A DNA stretch of 54,977 bases from Janthinobacterium sp. (lineage in GTDB: Bacteria > Pseudomonadota > Gammaproteobacteria > Burkholderiales > Burkholderiaceae_D), in the NCBI GenBank assembly GCA_025356595.1, contig JANXSQ010000233.1:1-54977 (forward strand), written 5' to 3'. Shown piece after piece: positions 26,040-37,998 of this stretch. Position 1 is the first letter of the stretch. Each line of letters starts with the position of its first letter. The position numbers and the translations under genes were made by a program. The notes under the pieces were generated by a model. The model was given only the letters and a program-made list of their open reading frames with translations, did not search any database and had not been told where the DNA came from.

Positions 26040-28067
26040 ATGGCCGAAGCGGAAGACGTCATCACCGACGCGGCGCGCCACGCCACGGTGTACGTGCGCG
26101 CCCTGTGGCGGCGCCACCGTCCGCCCAAGGCCGGGCCGCCGGCCACGCTGCTGGCCGAGCTGGCGCCGCGTCTCGACCTGCTCGCCTGCGCCGTGTTCCA
26201 GCGCAGCTTCACGCTGCGCGCGGCGCAAGCGCCGGCGCCGCCCACCTGGTTGAACAAGCTGCTGCTGCGCGGCCAGGCGCCGCCGCAGCGCTTTGCGCTG
26301 CCGGGCACCGACGGCGACAGCATCTGGCTGCCGGGCAGTTTTCCGGACGGCGCGGCGGCGGCCGGCGCGCGCTACCGTATCATGCTGCTGCAACAGGCGA
26401 TGCGCGCCACGCGCGGCAGCGCCCGCCATTGCCCCGGCGCCGGGACGCCGCTGCTGCGCGCCCTGTATCTGCTGCTCGAAGCGCGCGCGGCCGACGCGGC
26501 GCTGCTGGCGCTGCTGCCCGGCGCGGCCGCGCCGCTGCTGCACCTGCGCGCCGAGGCCTTGTCCGGGCGGCCGGCGCTGGGCGCCTTCGCGCCGGCGGCG
26601 CAGACGCTGGAGCGGCTGGCGCGCGCGCTGCTGTCGGAGAAGCCATGGGCCGGCCTGGCCGGCCTCGCCATGCTGCGACTGCCGGCCAGCCCGGCCGAAG
26701 TGCTGCTGCAGGCGGCCAGCCTGCGCGACACCCTGCCGCGCGGACTGCAAGGGCAGGGTGGACGCCTGCTGTTTTCCGACTGGTGGAGCGGCGAGCTGCG
26801 CGCCCCGGCCGCGGCGGCGAGCGTGCTGCCGGGCGCCGCAGGGGACGAGTCGGACGGCGCGCCGCGCAGCGCCCACCTGAGCCGCCGGCCGGAAGTGCGC
26901 CAGGCGCTGCCGGACGAGGACGAGGCCGGCGCCGCGGCGCCCTTCATGGTGCAGACGGCGCAGCCGCACGAACAGGCCGAGGACCCGATGGGCATGCAGC
27001 GTCCGAGCGACCGCGCTGACGCCAGCGCCGCCGCCGAGTTCGCCGACGCCCTGTCCGAACTGCCCGAGGCGCGCCTGGTCGTCGCGCCCGGCAAGCCGAA
27101 GGAAGTGCTGCTGTCGGACGACGCGCCGCCGGGTTCGGCGCGCGGCGCCCCTGGCGGCGGCCCCGGCGCGGTGCCCGAACGGCGCCGCTATCCGGAATGG
27201 GACTGGCGCAGCCAGTCCTACCTCGATCCCGGCGCGACGGTGCAGATGCGCGAGTCCGCGCCCGGTCCGCGCGCGTGGCTGGAGCGCACCCTGGCCGAGC
27301 GCGGCGCCATGCTGCACGAAATCCGCCGCCGCTTCGAACTGTTGCGGGCGCAGCGCACGCGCGTGCGCAAGCAGCTCGACGGCGACGACATCGACCTGCC
27401 GGCCTGGCTGGACAGCCAGGCCGACTTCCGCGCCGGCTTGGCGCTCGAGCCGCGCCTGTACCAGCGCGACCGGCGCGCGCGGCGCGACATGGCCGTCATG
27501 CTGCTGGTTGACGTCAGCGGCTCCACCGACGGCTGGATCGCGCCGGGGCGGCGCGTCATCGATGTCGAGCGCGAGGCGCTGCTTCTGGTCTGCATCGCCC
27601 TCGATGGCATGGCCGAGCGCTTCAGCGTGCAGGCCTTTTCCGGCGAGGGGCCGCAGGGCGTGGTGGTGCGCAGCGTCAAGCGTTTCGACGAGAACTACGG
27701 CGAGGAAGTGGCGCTGCGCATCGCCGGGCTGGAGCCGGAGCACTACACGCGGGCCGGGGCCGCGCTGCGCCACGCCAGCGCGCTGCTGATGGAGGAGCCG
27801 GCCGAGCACCGCCTGCTGTTGCTGCTGTCGGACGGCAAGCCGAACGATATCGACGAGTATGAGGGGCGCTACGGCGTCGAGGACATGCGCCAGGCGGTGG
27901 CGGAGGCGCGCCTGCAGGGCATCGCGCCGTTCTGCCTGACGGTGGACCGGCAGGCGGCGGGCTACCTGCCGAAGGTGTTCGGCCCGCACCACTACGCCTT
28001 GCTGCCGCGCCCGGAACTGCTGCCGGCCGTGTTGCTGGACTGGTTGCGCCGCCTGATGGCGCGCTGA
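26040..28067 (+). CDS. norD: NorD, vWA-domain partner of NorQ
   Basis: A 675-aa protein that works with NorQ in maturing NO reductase. The first 470 residues are Ala- and Arg-rich, with acidic low-complexity parts (LPDEDEAGAA). The C-terminal von Willebrand A domain has an intact MIDAS (D491 in VDVSGSTDG) and a later acidic strand (LLLLSDGKPNDIDEYEG). It starts 9 bp after norQ. No nnrS, norE or regulator gene follows; the operon ends in an inverted repeat. Confidence 0.92.
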   Translation: MAEAEDVITDAARHATVYVRALWRRHRPPKAGPPATLLAELAPRLDLLACAVFQRSFTLRAAQAPAPPTWLNKLLLRGQAPPQRFALPGTDGDSIWLPGSFPDGAAAAGARYRIMLLQQAMRATRGSARHCPGAGTPLLRALYLLLEARAADAALLALLPGAAAPLLHLRAEALSGRPALGAFAPAAQTLERLARALLSEKPWAGLAGLAMLRLPASPAEVLLQAASLRDTLPRGLQGQGGRLLFSDWWSGELRAPAAAASVLPGAAGDESDGAPRSAHLSRRPEVRQALPDEDEAGAAAPFMVQTAQPHEQAEDPMGMQRPSDRADASAAAEFADALSELPEARLVVAPGKPKEVLLSDDAPPGSARGAPGGGPGAVPERRRYPEWDWRSQSYLDPGATVQMRESAPGPRAWLERTLAERGAMLHEIRRRFELLRAQRTRVRKQLDGDDIDLPAWLDSQADFRAGLALEPRLYQRDRRARRDMAVMLLVDVSGSTDGWIAPGRRVIDVEREALLLVCIALDGMAERFSVQAFSGEGPQGVVVRSVKRFDENYGEEVALRIAGLEPEHYTRAGAALRHASALLMEEPAEHRLLLLLSDGKPNDIDEYEGRYGVEDMRQAVAEARLQGIAPFCLTVDRQAAGYLPKVFGPHHYALLPRPELLPAVLLDWLRRLMAR

Positions 28068-28099
28068 GGCACCGTGCGGCATGGAAAGTCCGGGCCAGG

Positions 28100-28166
28100 A
28101 AAACCGGGGACAGACCACGATTTCCGAGCAATTGTTGCTTCAAAATCGTGGTCTGTCCCCGGTTTT
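28100..28166. repeat. 24-bp-arm inverted repeat (REP-like), likely bidirectional terminator
   Basis: AAAACCGGGGACAGACCACG plus ATTT (28100-28123) returns as the exact reverse complement at 28143-28166, with a 19-nt loop. A/T-runs at both ends fit termination in both directions between convergent norD and the permease gene. The GGGGACAGACCACG core is, to my knowledge, dispersed in many copies in Oxalobacteraceae genomes, as for REP elements mobilised by Y1 transposases. Only this copy is in the window. Confidence 0.7.
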
Positions 28167-28177
28167 TCCGCCGCGGC

Positions 28178-29551
28178 TTAGGGTGTCGCGACCACGGCCA
28201 GGGCGGCGTTCTTTTGCTTGCAGAAATAGCCGACGCCCAAAGCCGCCAGCCAGGCCGGGATCAGGTACACGGACAGGCGCAGGTCCGGCGTCATGTACAT
28301 CACCACCAGGATGGCGGCCAGGAAGGCCAGGCACAGGTAGTTGGTGAGGGGATAGCCGAGGCTGCGGAACAGGGTGGTCTGGCCGGCGCGGCGTTTCGCG
28401 GCGCGGAAGCGCAGATGGATCCAGCTGATCATGCCCCAGTTGATGATGAGGGCCGAGACCACCAGACCCATCAGCACCTCGAAGGCTTTGCCGGGCATGA
28501 AGTAGTTGACGAAGACGCAGCCGCCGGTGGCCAGCGCCGAGACGCCCAGCGCCGTCAGCGGCACGCCGCGGCGGTTCACTTTCAGCAGCGCGCGCGGCGC
28601 GTTGCCCTGCTTGGCCAGGCCGAACAACATGCGCGTGTTGCAGTACACGCCGCTGTTGCACACGGAGATGGCGGCCGTCAGCACGACGACGTTCAGGGCG
28701 TTGGCGACGAAATTGCTGTTGAGCGCGTGGAAAATCAGCACGAAGGGGCTGCCGCCGCTGACCACTTTCTGCCACGGATACAGCGACAGCAGGATGCCCA
28801 GCGCGCCGATGTAGAAGATCAGGATGCGGTAGATGGCCTGGTTGGTCGCCTGCGGGATGGTGTGCGATGGATCGTCCGCCTCGGCGGCCGTGATGCCGAC
28901 CAGTTCCAGTCCGCCGAAGGAGAACATGATGACGGCCATCGCCATGACGAGGCCGTTGACGCCGTTCGGGAAGAAGCCGCCGTGCCGCCACAGATTGCTG
29001 ACGCCCGCTTCCGGTCCGGCCGCGCCGGAGATCAGCAGGTAGGCGCCGAAGCCTATCATGCCGATGATGGCCAGCACCTTGATGATGGAGAACCAGAACT
29101 CCATCTCGCCGAAGGCCTTGACGTTGAGCAGGCTGATGGCGTTGATGATGGCGAAGAAGGCCAGCGCCGACATCCACGAGGGCACGCCGGGCCACCAGTA
29201 TTGGATGTAGATGCCGACGGCCGACAGTTCGGCCATGGTGACGAGCACGTACAAGACCCAGTAGTTCCAGCCCGACATGAAGCCGGCCAGATTGCCGCAG
29301 TATTTGTCGGCGAAGTAGCTGAAGGAGCCGGCGACGGGCTCGTCGACGACCATCTCGCCCAGCTGGCGCATGATCAGGAAGGCGATCACGCCGGCCACGC
29401 CGTAGCCCAGCAGGACCGAGGGACCGGCCATCTGTATGGTTTGGGCGATGCCCAGGAACAGGCCGGTGCCGATCGCGCCGCCCAGCGCGATGAGTTGGAT
29501 GTGGCGGCTTTTCAGGCCGCGCTTGAGCTCATTGTTTCCATCGTCCGTCAT
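28178..29551 (-). CDS. amino acid permease (AroP/PheP-like APC family)
   Basis: Inner-membrane proton-coupled amino acid importer of 457 aa with twelve helices. The family start is present (LKRGLKSRHIQLIALGGAIGTGLFLGIAQTIQMAGPS), as is VGITAAEADDPSHTIPQATNQ in the middle. The first helix GAIGTGLFLG holds the substrate-binding backbone. AGGA lies before the ATG. It is close to AroP, PheP and GABA-type permeases; the substrate is not settled by sequence. Its promoter lies in the 354-bp gap shared with the N-ATPase operon. Confidence 0.88.
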   Translation of the reverse strand: MTDDGNNELKRGLKSRHIQLIALGGAIGTGLFLGIAQTIQMAGPSVLLGYGVAGVIAFLIMRQLGEMVVDEPVAGSFSYFADKYCGNLAGFMSGWNYWVLYVLVTMAELSAVGIYIQYWWPGVPSWMSALAFFAIINAISLLNVKAFGEMEFWFSIIKVLAIIGMIGFGAYLLISGAAGPEAGVSNLWRHGGFFPNGVNGLVMAMAVIMFSFGGLELVGITAAEADDPSHTIPQATNQAIYRILIFYIGALGILLSLYPWQKVVSGGSPFVLIFHALNSNFVANALNVVVLTAAISVCNSGVYCNTRMLFGLAKQGNAPRALLKVNRRGVPLTALGVSALATGGCVFVNYFMPGKAFEVLMGLVVSALIINWGMISWIHLRFRAAKRRAGQTTLFRSLGYPLTNYLCLAFLAAILVVMYMTPDLRLSVYLIPAWLAALGVGYFCKQKNAALAVVATP

Positions 29552-29811
29552 CTTTTATGGTCCTCATATACGGGGGGTAGGTCCGGCATGCTGCGCGCCG
29601 TCGTGCGAAAGGCAGTGATTTTAGAGCATTGTGCGTGCCGCACCGCAGCTTCTTGTCCATTTTGGTGCGCGCGGGCGCCGCAACTGTTGTTGGGCGAGAA
29701 CGGCATGCAGGCGGAGAGCGATTATAAGGGAGGCGCGCCGTCCGCGCCGCCGACCGGGCGGCGCGCGCCGGGCGTCCGGCCCCGGCCATAGCATGTTTCA
29801 TATCTGTAAAT

Positions 29812-31717
<1,906 letters not shown>

Positions 31718-31725
<8 letters not shown>

Positions 31726-32050
31726 GCTGCCGCCGCGCAAGGATCGGGAGCCGCCGGCGCTGGCCGACGCGGTGGGCGCGCGCGCGGCGCGCAAGCTGAA
31801 GGCGCGCCGCCGCCCGCCGCTGGTGTGGAGCGGCCTGGGTGTGATGGGCCTGATCGGCTGGTCGGTGGTCTTGCCGACGCTGGGCGGCGCGGCGCTCGGC
31901 ATGTGGCTCGACCAGCATCAGGTGGGACGGCACGCGTGGACGCTGGCGCTGCTGATGGCGGGTTTGGCGCTGGGTTGCATCAACGCCTGGCTGTGGGTGG
32001 CGCGCGAGGCGAAGGCGCTCAGCGATGAACAGGAGGAAGACAATGAATGA
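31718..32050 (+). CDS. atpQ: N-type ATPase AtpQ (AtpI-like) subunit
   Basis: A 110-aa membrane protein with a basic N-terminus (ARAARKLKARRRPP) and two helices (GLGVMGLIGWSVVLPTLGGAALGMWLDQ and ALLMAGLALGCINAWLWVA), ending in an acidic tail. It resembles AtpI. In the alternate operon this position is named atpQ; AtpI-type proteins help to assemble the c-ring or to deliver Mg2+. It overlaps atpC by 8 bases and atpR by 8. Confidence 0.85.
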
Positions 32051-32336
32051 GTACGCGATGTTGCTCTTGAGCGGAGGCGCCGGCGCGGCCCTGGGGTTGA
32101 TTTTCTTCGCCGGCCTGTGGTGGACGGTACGGCGCGCCGGCGTGGCGGCCTCGCCGGGGTTGTTCTTCCTGGCCAGCATGCTGCTGCGCAGCGCCGCCGT
32201 GCTGGGCGGCTTCTATCTGGTCGGCGGCGCGCACTGGCAGCGCCTGCTGGCCTGCCTGCTCGGCTTCACCCTGGCGCGCGCCGTCGTGCTGCGCGCCACC
32301 CGCCCGCCTGCCGCGGAGTCCGTCCATGCACCTTAG
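32043..32336 (+). CDS. atpR: N-type ATPase AtpR subunit
   Basis: A 97-aa protein with three hydrophobic helices (AMLLLSGGAGAALGLIFFAGLWWTV, LFFLASMLLRSAAVLGGFYLVGG, LLACLLGFTLARAVVL). An Arg lies in the second helix (LLRSA) and another in the third (LARAV), as described for AtpR of N-ATPases. The ATG at 32043 has AGGAGGAAGACA upstream and is preferred to the in-frame start at 32025. AtpR has no counterpart in the housekeeping enzyme. It is thought to interact with the c-ring. Confidence 0.87.
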   Translation: MNEYAMLLLSGGAGAALGLIFFAGLWWTVRRAGVAASPGLFFLASMLLRSAAVLGGFYLVGGAHWQRLLACLLGFTLARAVVLRATRPPAAESVHAP

Positions 32337-33024
32337 CCCCGACGAAGTGGTTTTCTGGCAGTCCGGCTTCGTCAAGCTGAACGCCACCATCGTCTACACC
32401 TGGGCGCTGATGCTGGTGCTGACCCTGGCGGCGGCGCTGGTGACGCGCAGGCTGTCGGCGGACTTGCAGCGCGCGCCCTGGCAAAACCTGCTGGAAACGC
32501 TGGTGCTGGGCATCGAGGCGCAGATCGGCGAGATCGGCCTGCGCCGGCCGGGCCGCTATCTACCCTTCCTCGGCACCCTGTTCCTGTTCATCGCCGCCGC
32601 CACCATCGCCACCGTCCTGCCCGGCTACGATCCGCCCACCGGCTCGCTGTCGACCACGACGGCGCTGGCGCTGTGCGTGTTCGTCGCCGTGCCCTGGTTC
32701 GGCGTCCGCGAACAGGGCCTGGGCGGCTACCTGAAGACCTATGTCGAGCCGACCTGGATCATGCTGCCGTTTAACCTCATCAGCGAATGCTCGCGCACCC
32801 TGGCGCTGGCCATACGCCTGTTCGGCAACATGATGAGCGGGGCGATGATCATCGCCATCCTGCTGACCATCACGCCCTTCGTCTTTCCCGTGCTGATGAC
32901 CGCGCTGGGCCTGCTGACCGGTCTGGTGCAAGCCTATATCTTCACCATTCTGGCGGCGGTCTATATCGCCGCCGCCACCGGCACCGGGACGCCCGCCGCC
33001 CCGGCCGCAACCGCCACTCAATAA
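32326..33024 (+). CDS. atpB: N-type ATPase subunit a
   Basis: Membrane stator channel subunit, 232 aa with about five or six helices. The essential stator arginine is R164 in LALAIRLFGNMMSGAM. The C-terminal helix pair (LLTGLVQAYIFTILAAVYIAAATG) carries the conserved Gln. It starts inside the end of atpR (11-base overlap). It forms the ion half-channels against the c-ring. Confidence 0.93.
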   Translation: MHLSPDEVVFWQSGFVKLNATIVYTWALMLVLTLAAALVTRRLSADLQRAPWQNLLETLVLGIEAQIGEIGLRRPGRYLPFLGTLFLFIAAATIATVLPGYDPPTGSLSTTTALALCVFVAVPWFGVREQGLGGYLKTYVEPTWIMLPFNLISECSRTLALAIRLFGNMMSGAMIIAILLTITPFVFPVLMTALGLLTGLVQAYIFTILAAVYIAAATGTGTPAAPAATATQ

Positions 33025-33033
33025 GGAAACAGC

Positions 33034-33315
33034 ATGGATAGCATGACCCTGATCGCAATCGCCTCCATCGTCACGGCCGGCCTGACCACCAGCTTCGGCT
33101 GCATGGGCCCGGCCCTGAGCGAGGGCCGCGCGGTGGCCACGGCGCTGTCGGCGCTGGCGCAGCAGCCGGACGCCGCCTCGACCATTACGCGCACCCTCTT
33201 CGTCGGCCTGGCGATGATCGAATCGACGGCCATCTATTGCTTCGTCGTGTCGATGATACTGATTTTCGCCAATCCCTTCTGGAACCACGCCATCGCGCTG
33301 GCCGGCGGGAAGTAG
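33034..33315 (+). CDS. atpE: N-type ATPase subunit c
   Basis: Rotor ring subunit of 93 aa, slightly longer than the usual 75-85, with two helices. The ion site in helix 2 is E63-S64-T65-A-I-Y68. This is the same ESTxxY set that binds Na+ in Ilyobacter. Helix 1 has E30 (GPALSEGRA), where Ilyobacter has Gln32, so each site has two carboxylates, as in other N-ATPases. The related Burkholderia pseudomallei ring was reported to be c17 and proton-specific, so ion choice cannot be read from ESTxxY alone. AAGGAAACAGC precedes the ATG. Confidence 0.93.
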   Translation: MDSMTLIAIASIVTAGLTTSFGCMGPALSEGRAVATALSALAQQPDAASTITRTLFVGLAMIESTAIYCFVVSMILIFANPFWNHAIALAGGK

Positions 33316-33318
33316 GCG

Positions 33319-34089
33319 ATGCTGATCGATTGGTTTACGGTCGTCGCCCAAGCCATCAATTTCATCGTGCTGGTGGCGTTGATGAAGCATTTCCTGTACC
33401 GGCCCATCCTGCGCGCCATCGCCGCGCGCGAGCAGAAGGTGGCGGCGCAGCTGGCCGACGCCGACGCGCGGCAGGCGCAGGCGCTCGCGGAGCGCGCGGA
33501 GCTGGCGCGCAAGAACGCCGAGTTCGACGCCGAACGGGCGCAATTGCTGGCGGCGGCGAACGCGCAGGCGCAGACGCTGCGCGACAAGCTTCTGGCCGAG
33601 GCCGAAGCCGAGGCGCAGGCCCTGGCCGTGGCGCGCCGCAAGGCCCTGGAAGAGGAAACGGCTACCTACGGCGCCGAATTGAGCCGGCGCACCGGCCAGG
33701 AGGTGCTGGCCATCGCCCGCAAACTGCTGGGCGAACTGTCCGACAGCACGCTGGAGCGGCGCGTCGCCGAACAATTCCTGGCGCGCCTGGCGACGCTGCC
33801 GGCGCCGGCCCGCGCGGCGCTGACCCACGCGCTGGCGGCGCCGGGCGCGCCGGTGGAGGTGCGCAGCGCCTTCGCGCTGGCCGACGATCAGCGCGCCGCC
33901 ATCCGCAGCGCGCTGGCCGGCTTGGGCGGCGAGGGCGCGGACCTGCGTTTCGCCAGCGCGCCCGAGCTGGTGTGCGGCATCGAGTTGTCGGCCGGCGGCC
34001 AGCGCCTCGGCTGGAGCATCGCCGATTCCCTGCAGGCGCTGCAGGGCGGCGTGAACGCGGCCCTGGCCGCGCCGGCGGTGGCGGCGTGA
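33319..34089 (+). CDS. atpF: N-type ATPase b subunit with delta-like C-terminus
   Basis: Peripheral stalk protein of 256 aa. One N-terminal helix ([22 protein letters not shown]) is followed by a long Ala/Glu/Arg helix ([34 protein letters not shown]...). The last 90-100 residues ([61 protein letters not shown]) match the C-terminal part of delta. It is thus a b/delta fusion, which explains why no separate atpH is present. This is the norm in N-ATPase operons. Confidence 0.9.
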   Translation: MLIDWFTVVAQAINFIVLVALMKHFLYRPILRAIAAREQKVAAQLADADARQAQALAERAELARKNAEFDAERAQLLAAANAQAQTLRDKLLAEAEAEAQALAVARRKALEEETATYGAELSRRTGQEVLAIARKLLGELSDSTLERRVAEQFLARLATLPAPARAALTHALAAPGAPVEVRSAFALADDQRAAIRSALAGLGGEGADLRFASAPELVCGIELSAGGQRLGWSIADSLQALQGGVNAALAAPAVAA

Positions 34090-35606
34090 GCGCGCCGGAC
34101 GGCATCGGCCACGCCTTCGCCGCGCTGGAACAGGCGCGCGCGGGCGCCGCGCCGGAGCTGCGGGCGGAGGAGGTGGGCAGCGTCATCGGTCTGGCCACCG
34201 GCATCGCCCGCGTCAGCGGCCTGCCCGGGGTCGGCTACGAGGAGCTGGTCGAATTCCCGAACGGTATTTCCGGCATCGTCTTCAACGTCGACGAACACGA
34301 ACTCGGCGTCGTGCTGCTGGGAGACTACCGCCAGTTGCGCGCCGGCGACCGGGTGCGCCGCAGCGGCCGCGTGATGGACATCGGCGTCGGCGCCGCGTTG
34401 CTGGGCCGGGTCATCGATCCGCTCGGCCGTCCGCTGGACGAGGCCGGCGCGGTGGCCACGACCGGGCGCCTGCCCATCGAGCGCCCGGCGGCGGCCATCA
34501 TGGACCGCGCCGCCGTGACCGCGCCGCTGCAGACGGGCTGGAAGGTGGTCGATGCACTGATACCGGTGGGGCGCGGCCAGCGCGAGCTGATCCTGGGCGA
34601 CCGCCAGACCGGCAAGAGCACCCTGGCCATCGACAGCATCGTCAACCAGCGCGGCCGCGACGTGGTCTGCGTGTATTGCGCGATCGGCCAGCGCGCCTCG
34701 GCCGTCGCCAAGGCGGTGGTCAAGCTGCGCGACTCGGGCGCGCTGGCCTACACCGTCGTCATGGTGGCCAGCGGCAGCGACGCGCCCGGCCTGAGCTACA
34801 TCGCGCCCTACGCCGCCACCAGCGTGGCGGAGTTCTTCATGGAGGCGGGCCGCGACGTGCTGATCGTCTACGACGACCTGACCCAGCACGCCCGCGCCTA
34901 CCGCGAGCTGTCGCTGCTGCTGCGCCGCCCGCCCGGACGCGAGGCCTTTCCCGGCGACGTCTTCTACATCCATTCGCGCCTGCTGGAGCGCGCCACCCAC
35001 CTGTGCGCGCAGCGCGGCGGCGGTTCGCTGACGGCGCTGCCGATCATCGAAACGGAGGCGCAGGACCTGGCCGCCTATATTCCGACCAACCTGATTTCCA
35101 TCACCGACGGCCAGATCTACCTGTCGCCGGCCCTGTTCGAGCTGGGCGTGCTGCCGGCCGTGGATGTCGGCAAATCCGTCTCGCGCGTCGGCGGCAAGGC
35201 GCAACTGCCGGCCTACCGCAGCATCGCCGGCGACCTCAAGCTGGCCTACGCCCAGTTCGAGGAGCTGGAAACCTTCGCCCGCTTCGGCGCCCGCCTGGAC
35301 GCCGACAGCGAGCGGCGCATCGGCCACGGCCTGCGCATCCGCGCCTGCCTGAAGCAGGACGAAGCGGCGCCCATGGGCGTGGCCGCGCAACTGCTGGTGC
35401 TGCTGGCCTTGACCGGCGGCCTGTTCGACGCCGTGCCGCTGGAGAAAATGGCGGCCGCCGAACTGGCGGTGGGCGCCTGCGCGGCCACCCTGGCGCCGGA
35501 CGTGCTGGCGCGCTGCGAGGGCGCGGCCGGCTTCGACGACGCCGCCCGCGCGGCCATGCTGGCGGCGGCGCGCGCCGCGCTGGGGCCTTTCGGCGCCGCC
35601 GCATGA
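34086..35606 (+). CDS. atpA: N-type ATPase alpha subunit
   Basis: Non-catalytic nucleotide-binding subunit of the F1 head, 506 aa. The P-loop is GDRQTGK177ST. Other landmarks are [84 protein letters not shown] and the Arg-finger region [11 protein letters not shown]...[13 protein letters not shown]. The frame runs far upstream, but the GTG at 34086 overlapping the atpF stop by four bases gives the right length. Confidence 0.94.
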   Translation: MSAPDGIGHAFAALEQARAGAAPELRAEEVGSVIGLATGIARVSGLPGVGYEELVEFPNGISGIVFNVDEHELGVVLLGDYRQLRAGDRVRRSGRVMDIGVGAALLGRVIDPLGRPLDEAGAVATTGRLPIERPAAAIMDRAAVTAPLQTGWKVVDALIPVGRGQRELILGDRQTGKSTLAIDSIVNQRGRDVVCVYCAIGQRASAVAKAVVKLRDSGALAYTVVMVASGSDAPGLSYIAPYAATSVAEFFMEAGRDVLIVYDDLTQHARAYRELSLLLRRPPGREAFPGDVFYIHSRLLERATHLCAQRGGGSLTALPIIETEAQDLAAYIPTNLISITDGQIYLSPALFELGVLPAVDVGKSVSRVGGKAQLPAYRSIAGDLKLAYAQFEELETFARFGARLDADSERRIGHGLRIRACLKQDEAAPMGVAAQLLVLLALTGGLFDAVPLEKMAAAELAVGACAATLAPDVLARCEGAAGFDDAARAAMLAAARAALGPFGAAA

Positions 35607-36469
35607 GCGCCGGCGTCGCCGCGCTGCGCCATAAGATCGCCGGCGCCACCGAGCTGCGCTCCATCGTGCGCACCATGAAGGCGCTGGCGGCGGCCAACAT
35701 CGGCCAGTACGAGCGCGCCGTGCAGGCGCTGGGCGAGTATTGCCGCACGGTGGAGCTGGGCCTGGGCGTGTGCCTGCGCGACGCCGGCCCGGCGGACGCG
35801 GCGTCGGGGCTGGCGCCGGCGCGCGTGGGCGCCATCGTCTTCGGCTCCGACCAGGGTCTGGTGGGGCAGTTCAACGATGTCGTGGCCGATTTCGCCATCG
35901 CCGAGTTGGCGGCGCTGCCGGTTCCGGCCGAGGTGTGGGCGGTCGGCGCGCGCGTCCGCGCGCGCCTGGGCGAGGCCGGCGTGGCCGTGCAGGGCGACTT
36001 CGTGCTGCCCGGCGGCGTGGCGGGCATCAGCCCGCTGGTCGGCCAGTTGCAGCTGGAAACGGCGCGGCACTGGAGCGCCGGCGCCGGCCAGCTCATCGTC
36101 TTCCACAACCAGCCGCGCGCCGGCGCCGGCTACGCCCCCGTGCGCCAGCAACTGTTCCCCTTCGACGCGGCCTGGATGGCCGGCCTGGCGCGCGCGCCCT
36201 GGCCCGGCGCGGCCTTGCCGCAGATTCTGGGCGGCGGCGCCGCGCTGCGCGCCCTGGTGCATGAATATCTCTTCATCTCCCTGTTCCGCGCCTGCGCCGA
36301 GTCGCTGGCCAGCGAAAACGCCAGCCGCCTGGCCGCCATGGAGCGGGCCGACAAGAACATCGGCGAGTTGCTCGAAGGCGTGCACGACAACTACCACCGC
36401 CTGCGCCAGAGCCAGATCGACGCCGAACTGTTCGACGTCATCGCCGGTTTCGACAGCCTGCAGTCCTGA
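35603..36469 (+). CDS. atpG: N-type ATPase gamma subunit
   Basis: Central rotor shaft, 288 aa. The N-terminal helix ([29 protein letters not shown]) and C-terminal helix ([50 protein letters not shown]) form the coiled coil. [12 protein letters not shown] is the conserved middle motif. The ATG overlaps the atpA stop by four bases. It ends the operon; 125 bp later the ccoG gene ends on the other strand. Confidence 0.93.
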   Translation: MSAGVAALRHKIAGATELRSIVRTMKALAAANIGQYERAVQALGEYCRTVELGLGVCLRDAGPADAASGLAPARVGAIVFGSDQGLVGQFNDVVADFAIAELAALPVPAEVWAVGARVRARLGEAGVAVQGDFVLPGGVAGISPLVGQLQLETARHWSAGAGQLIVFHNQPRAGAGYAPVRQQLFPFDAAWMAGLARAPWPGAALPQILGGGAALRALVHEYLFISLFRACAESLASENASRLAAMERADKNIGELLEGVHDNYHRLRQSQIDAELFDVIAGFDSLQS

Positions 36470-36594
36470 GCCGCCCGCGCCGCCGCGCCCGACCGATGCA
36501 GACGCTGGTGGCGGGGCGCGGCGACCAGCCCGGACCGCTGGCGCAACTCGGGCTGGAGCGCGACGGCAACGACTACGTGATCGCCGCCGGACGC

Positions 36595-37998
36595 TCAGCG
36601 CGCCGGCGGCACGTAGAAGCGCGCTTTCTCGGTGACGCGGATGCGCTCGTCGTCCAGGGCGCGCAACTCGAAGACGATGTCGTTGTTGCGCGCCTTGCCC
36701 TGGCCGGCCGGCAGGCGCAGCGTCAGCGGCAGGGTGCGCGCGCCGGTCGCCGCCAGTTCCACCTCGTCGGCGCCGGCCAGGGTCAGGCCGGCGATGCCGC
36801 GCACGCTGATGCGGTAGCGGTGCGGCGCCTCGTCGGTGTTCATGATGTGCAGGCGGTAGATGTTTTCGATGACGCCGTCGTTGCCTTCGCGCGCCATGCT
36901 GCCGCGGTCGCGGATCACGTCCACTTTCAGCGGCGTGCGCGTCAGCAGGGAGCCGAACAGGGCGGTGACGAGCAGGGCCAGGATCGCGCAGTAGATGAGC
37001 ACGCGCGGCCGGGTGGCGCGCTGGCGGATCTGCCTGGGCGTGAACTGCTTCAGCAAGGCGTTGTCGGTGGTGAAGCGCACCAGGCCGCGCGGCGCGCCTA
37101 TCTTGTCCATCACCGAGTCGCAGGCGTCGACGCAGGCGGCGCAACTGATGCAGTCGTATTGCAGGCCGTCGCGGATGTCGATGCCGGTCGGGCACACTTG
37201 CACGCACAGAGTGCAGTCGATGCAGGAGCCGGTCGCAGCGCCGGCGGGGCCGGCCTTGGCCAGCGGGCTGCGCGGTTCGCCGCGCGCCTTGTCGTAGCTG
37301 ACGATCAGGGTGTCGGGGTCGAACATGGCGCTCTGGAAGCGCGCGTAGGGGCACATGTAGCGGCACACCTGTTCGCGCAACCAGCCGGCGTTGCCGTAGG
37401 TGGCGAAGGCGTAGAAGCCGATCCAGAACGATTGCCACGGTCCCAGCGACAGCGCGGCCACCTCGCCGGCCAGGGTGTGGATGGGCGTGAAGTAGCCGAT
37501 GAAGCTGAAGCCGGTCCACAGCGAGATGACGCCCCAGGCGCCGTGCTTGGCGCTCTTGCGGGCGAGTTTTTCGAGCGTCCAGGATTGCCGATCCAGGCGC
37601 ATGCGGGCGCTGCGCGTGCCTTCGATCTTTTCCTCGACCCACATGAAGATCTCGGTGTACACGGTTTGCGGGCAGGAAAAGCCGCACCAGACCCGGCCGG
37701 CCACGGCGGTGAACAGGAACAGGGCGTAGGCGCAGATGATGAGCAGCAGGGACAGGTAGATGAAGTCCTGCGGCCAGAGGACGATGCCGAACAGGTAGAA
37801 CTTGCGCGCGCCCAGGTCGAGCAGCACGGCCTGGCGGCCGTTCCAGCTCAGCCACGGCAAGCCGTAGAACATCATTTGGGTCAGCCAGACGCAGACCCAG
37901 CGCAGGGTGGCGTAGCGGCCCTTGGTGGCGCGCGTGTAAATCTCTTCGCGCGAGGCGTACATCTTGATAATGGAAATGCTGGGGGGAGACTGGCTCAT
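36595..37998 (-). CDS. ccoG: CcoG/FixG/RdxA iron-sulfur membrane protein
   Basis: Membrane protein of 467 aa that handles copper during cbb3 oxidase assembly (a Cu(II)-reducing role has been reported for CcoG). Transmembrane helices carry the paired cysteines CGFSCPQT and CRYMCPYARFQ. Two 4Fe-4S clusters follow (CIDCTLCVQVCPTG and CISCAACVDACDSV). The C-terminal periplasmic part is an immunoglobulin-like domain (GARTLPLTLRLPAG...). I start at MSQSPPSIS; the frame upstream is basic and unlike the family. No ccoNOP genes are in the window. The neighbouring nor and N-ATPase operons fit a low-oxygen respiratory region. Confidence 0.92.
   Translation of the reverse strand: MSQSPPSISIIKMYASREEIYTRATKGRYATLRWVCVWLTQMMFYGLPWLSWNGRQAVLLDLGARKFYLFGIVLWPQDFIYLSLLLIICAYALFLFTAVAGRVWCGFSCPQTVYTEIFMWVEEKIEGTRSARMRLDRQSWTLEKLARKSAKHGAWGVISLWTGFSFIGYFTPIHTLAGEVAALSLGPWQSFWIGFYAFATYGNAGWLREQVCRYMCPYARFQSAMFDPDTLIVSYDKARGEPRSPLAKAGPAGAATGSCIDCTLCVQVCPTGIDIRDGLQYDCISCAACVDACDSVMDKIGAPRGLVRFTTDNALLKQFTPRQIRQRATRPRVLIYCAILALLVTALFGSLLTRTPLKVDVIRDRGSMAREGNDGVIENIYRLHIMNTDEAPHRYRISVRGIAGLTLAGADEVELAATGARTLPLTLRLPAGQGKARNNDIVFELRALDDERIRVTEKARFYVPPAR

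Noticed and set aside
36496-36594. Frame MQTLVAGRGDQPGPLAQLGLERDG... between atpG and ccoG
   Set aside because: It reads like protein for about 33 codons but has no stop before running antisense through ccoG, has no ribosome site and matches no family I know. Possibly a scrap, not reported as a gene.
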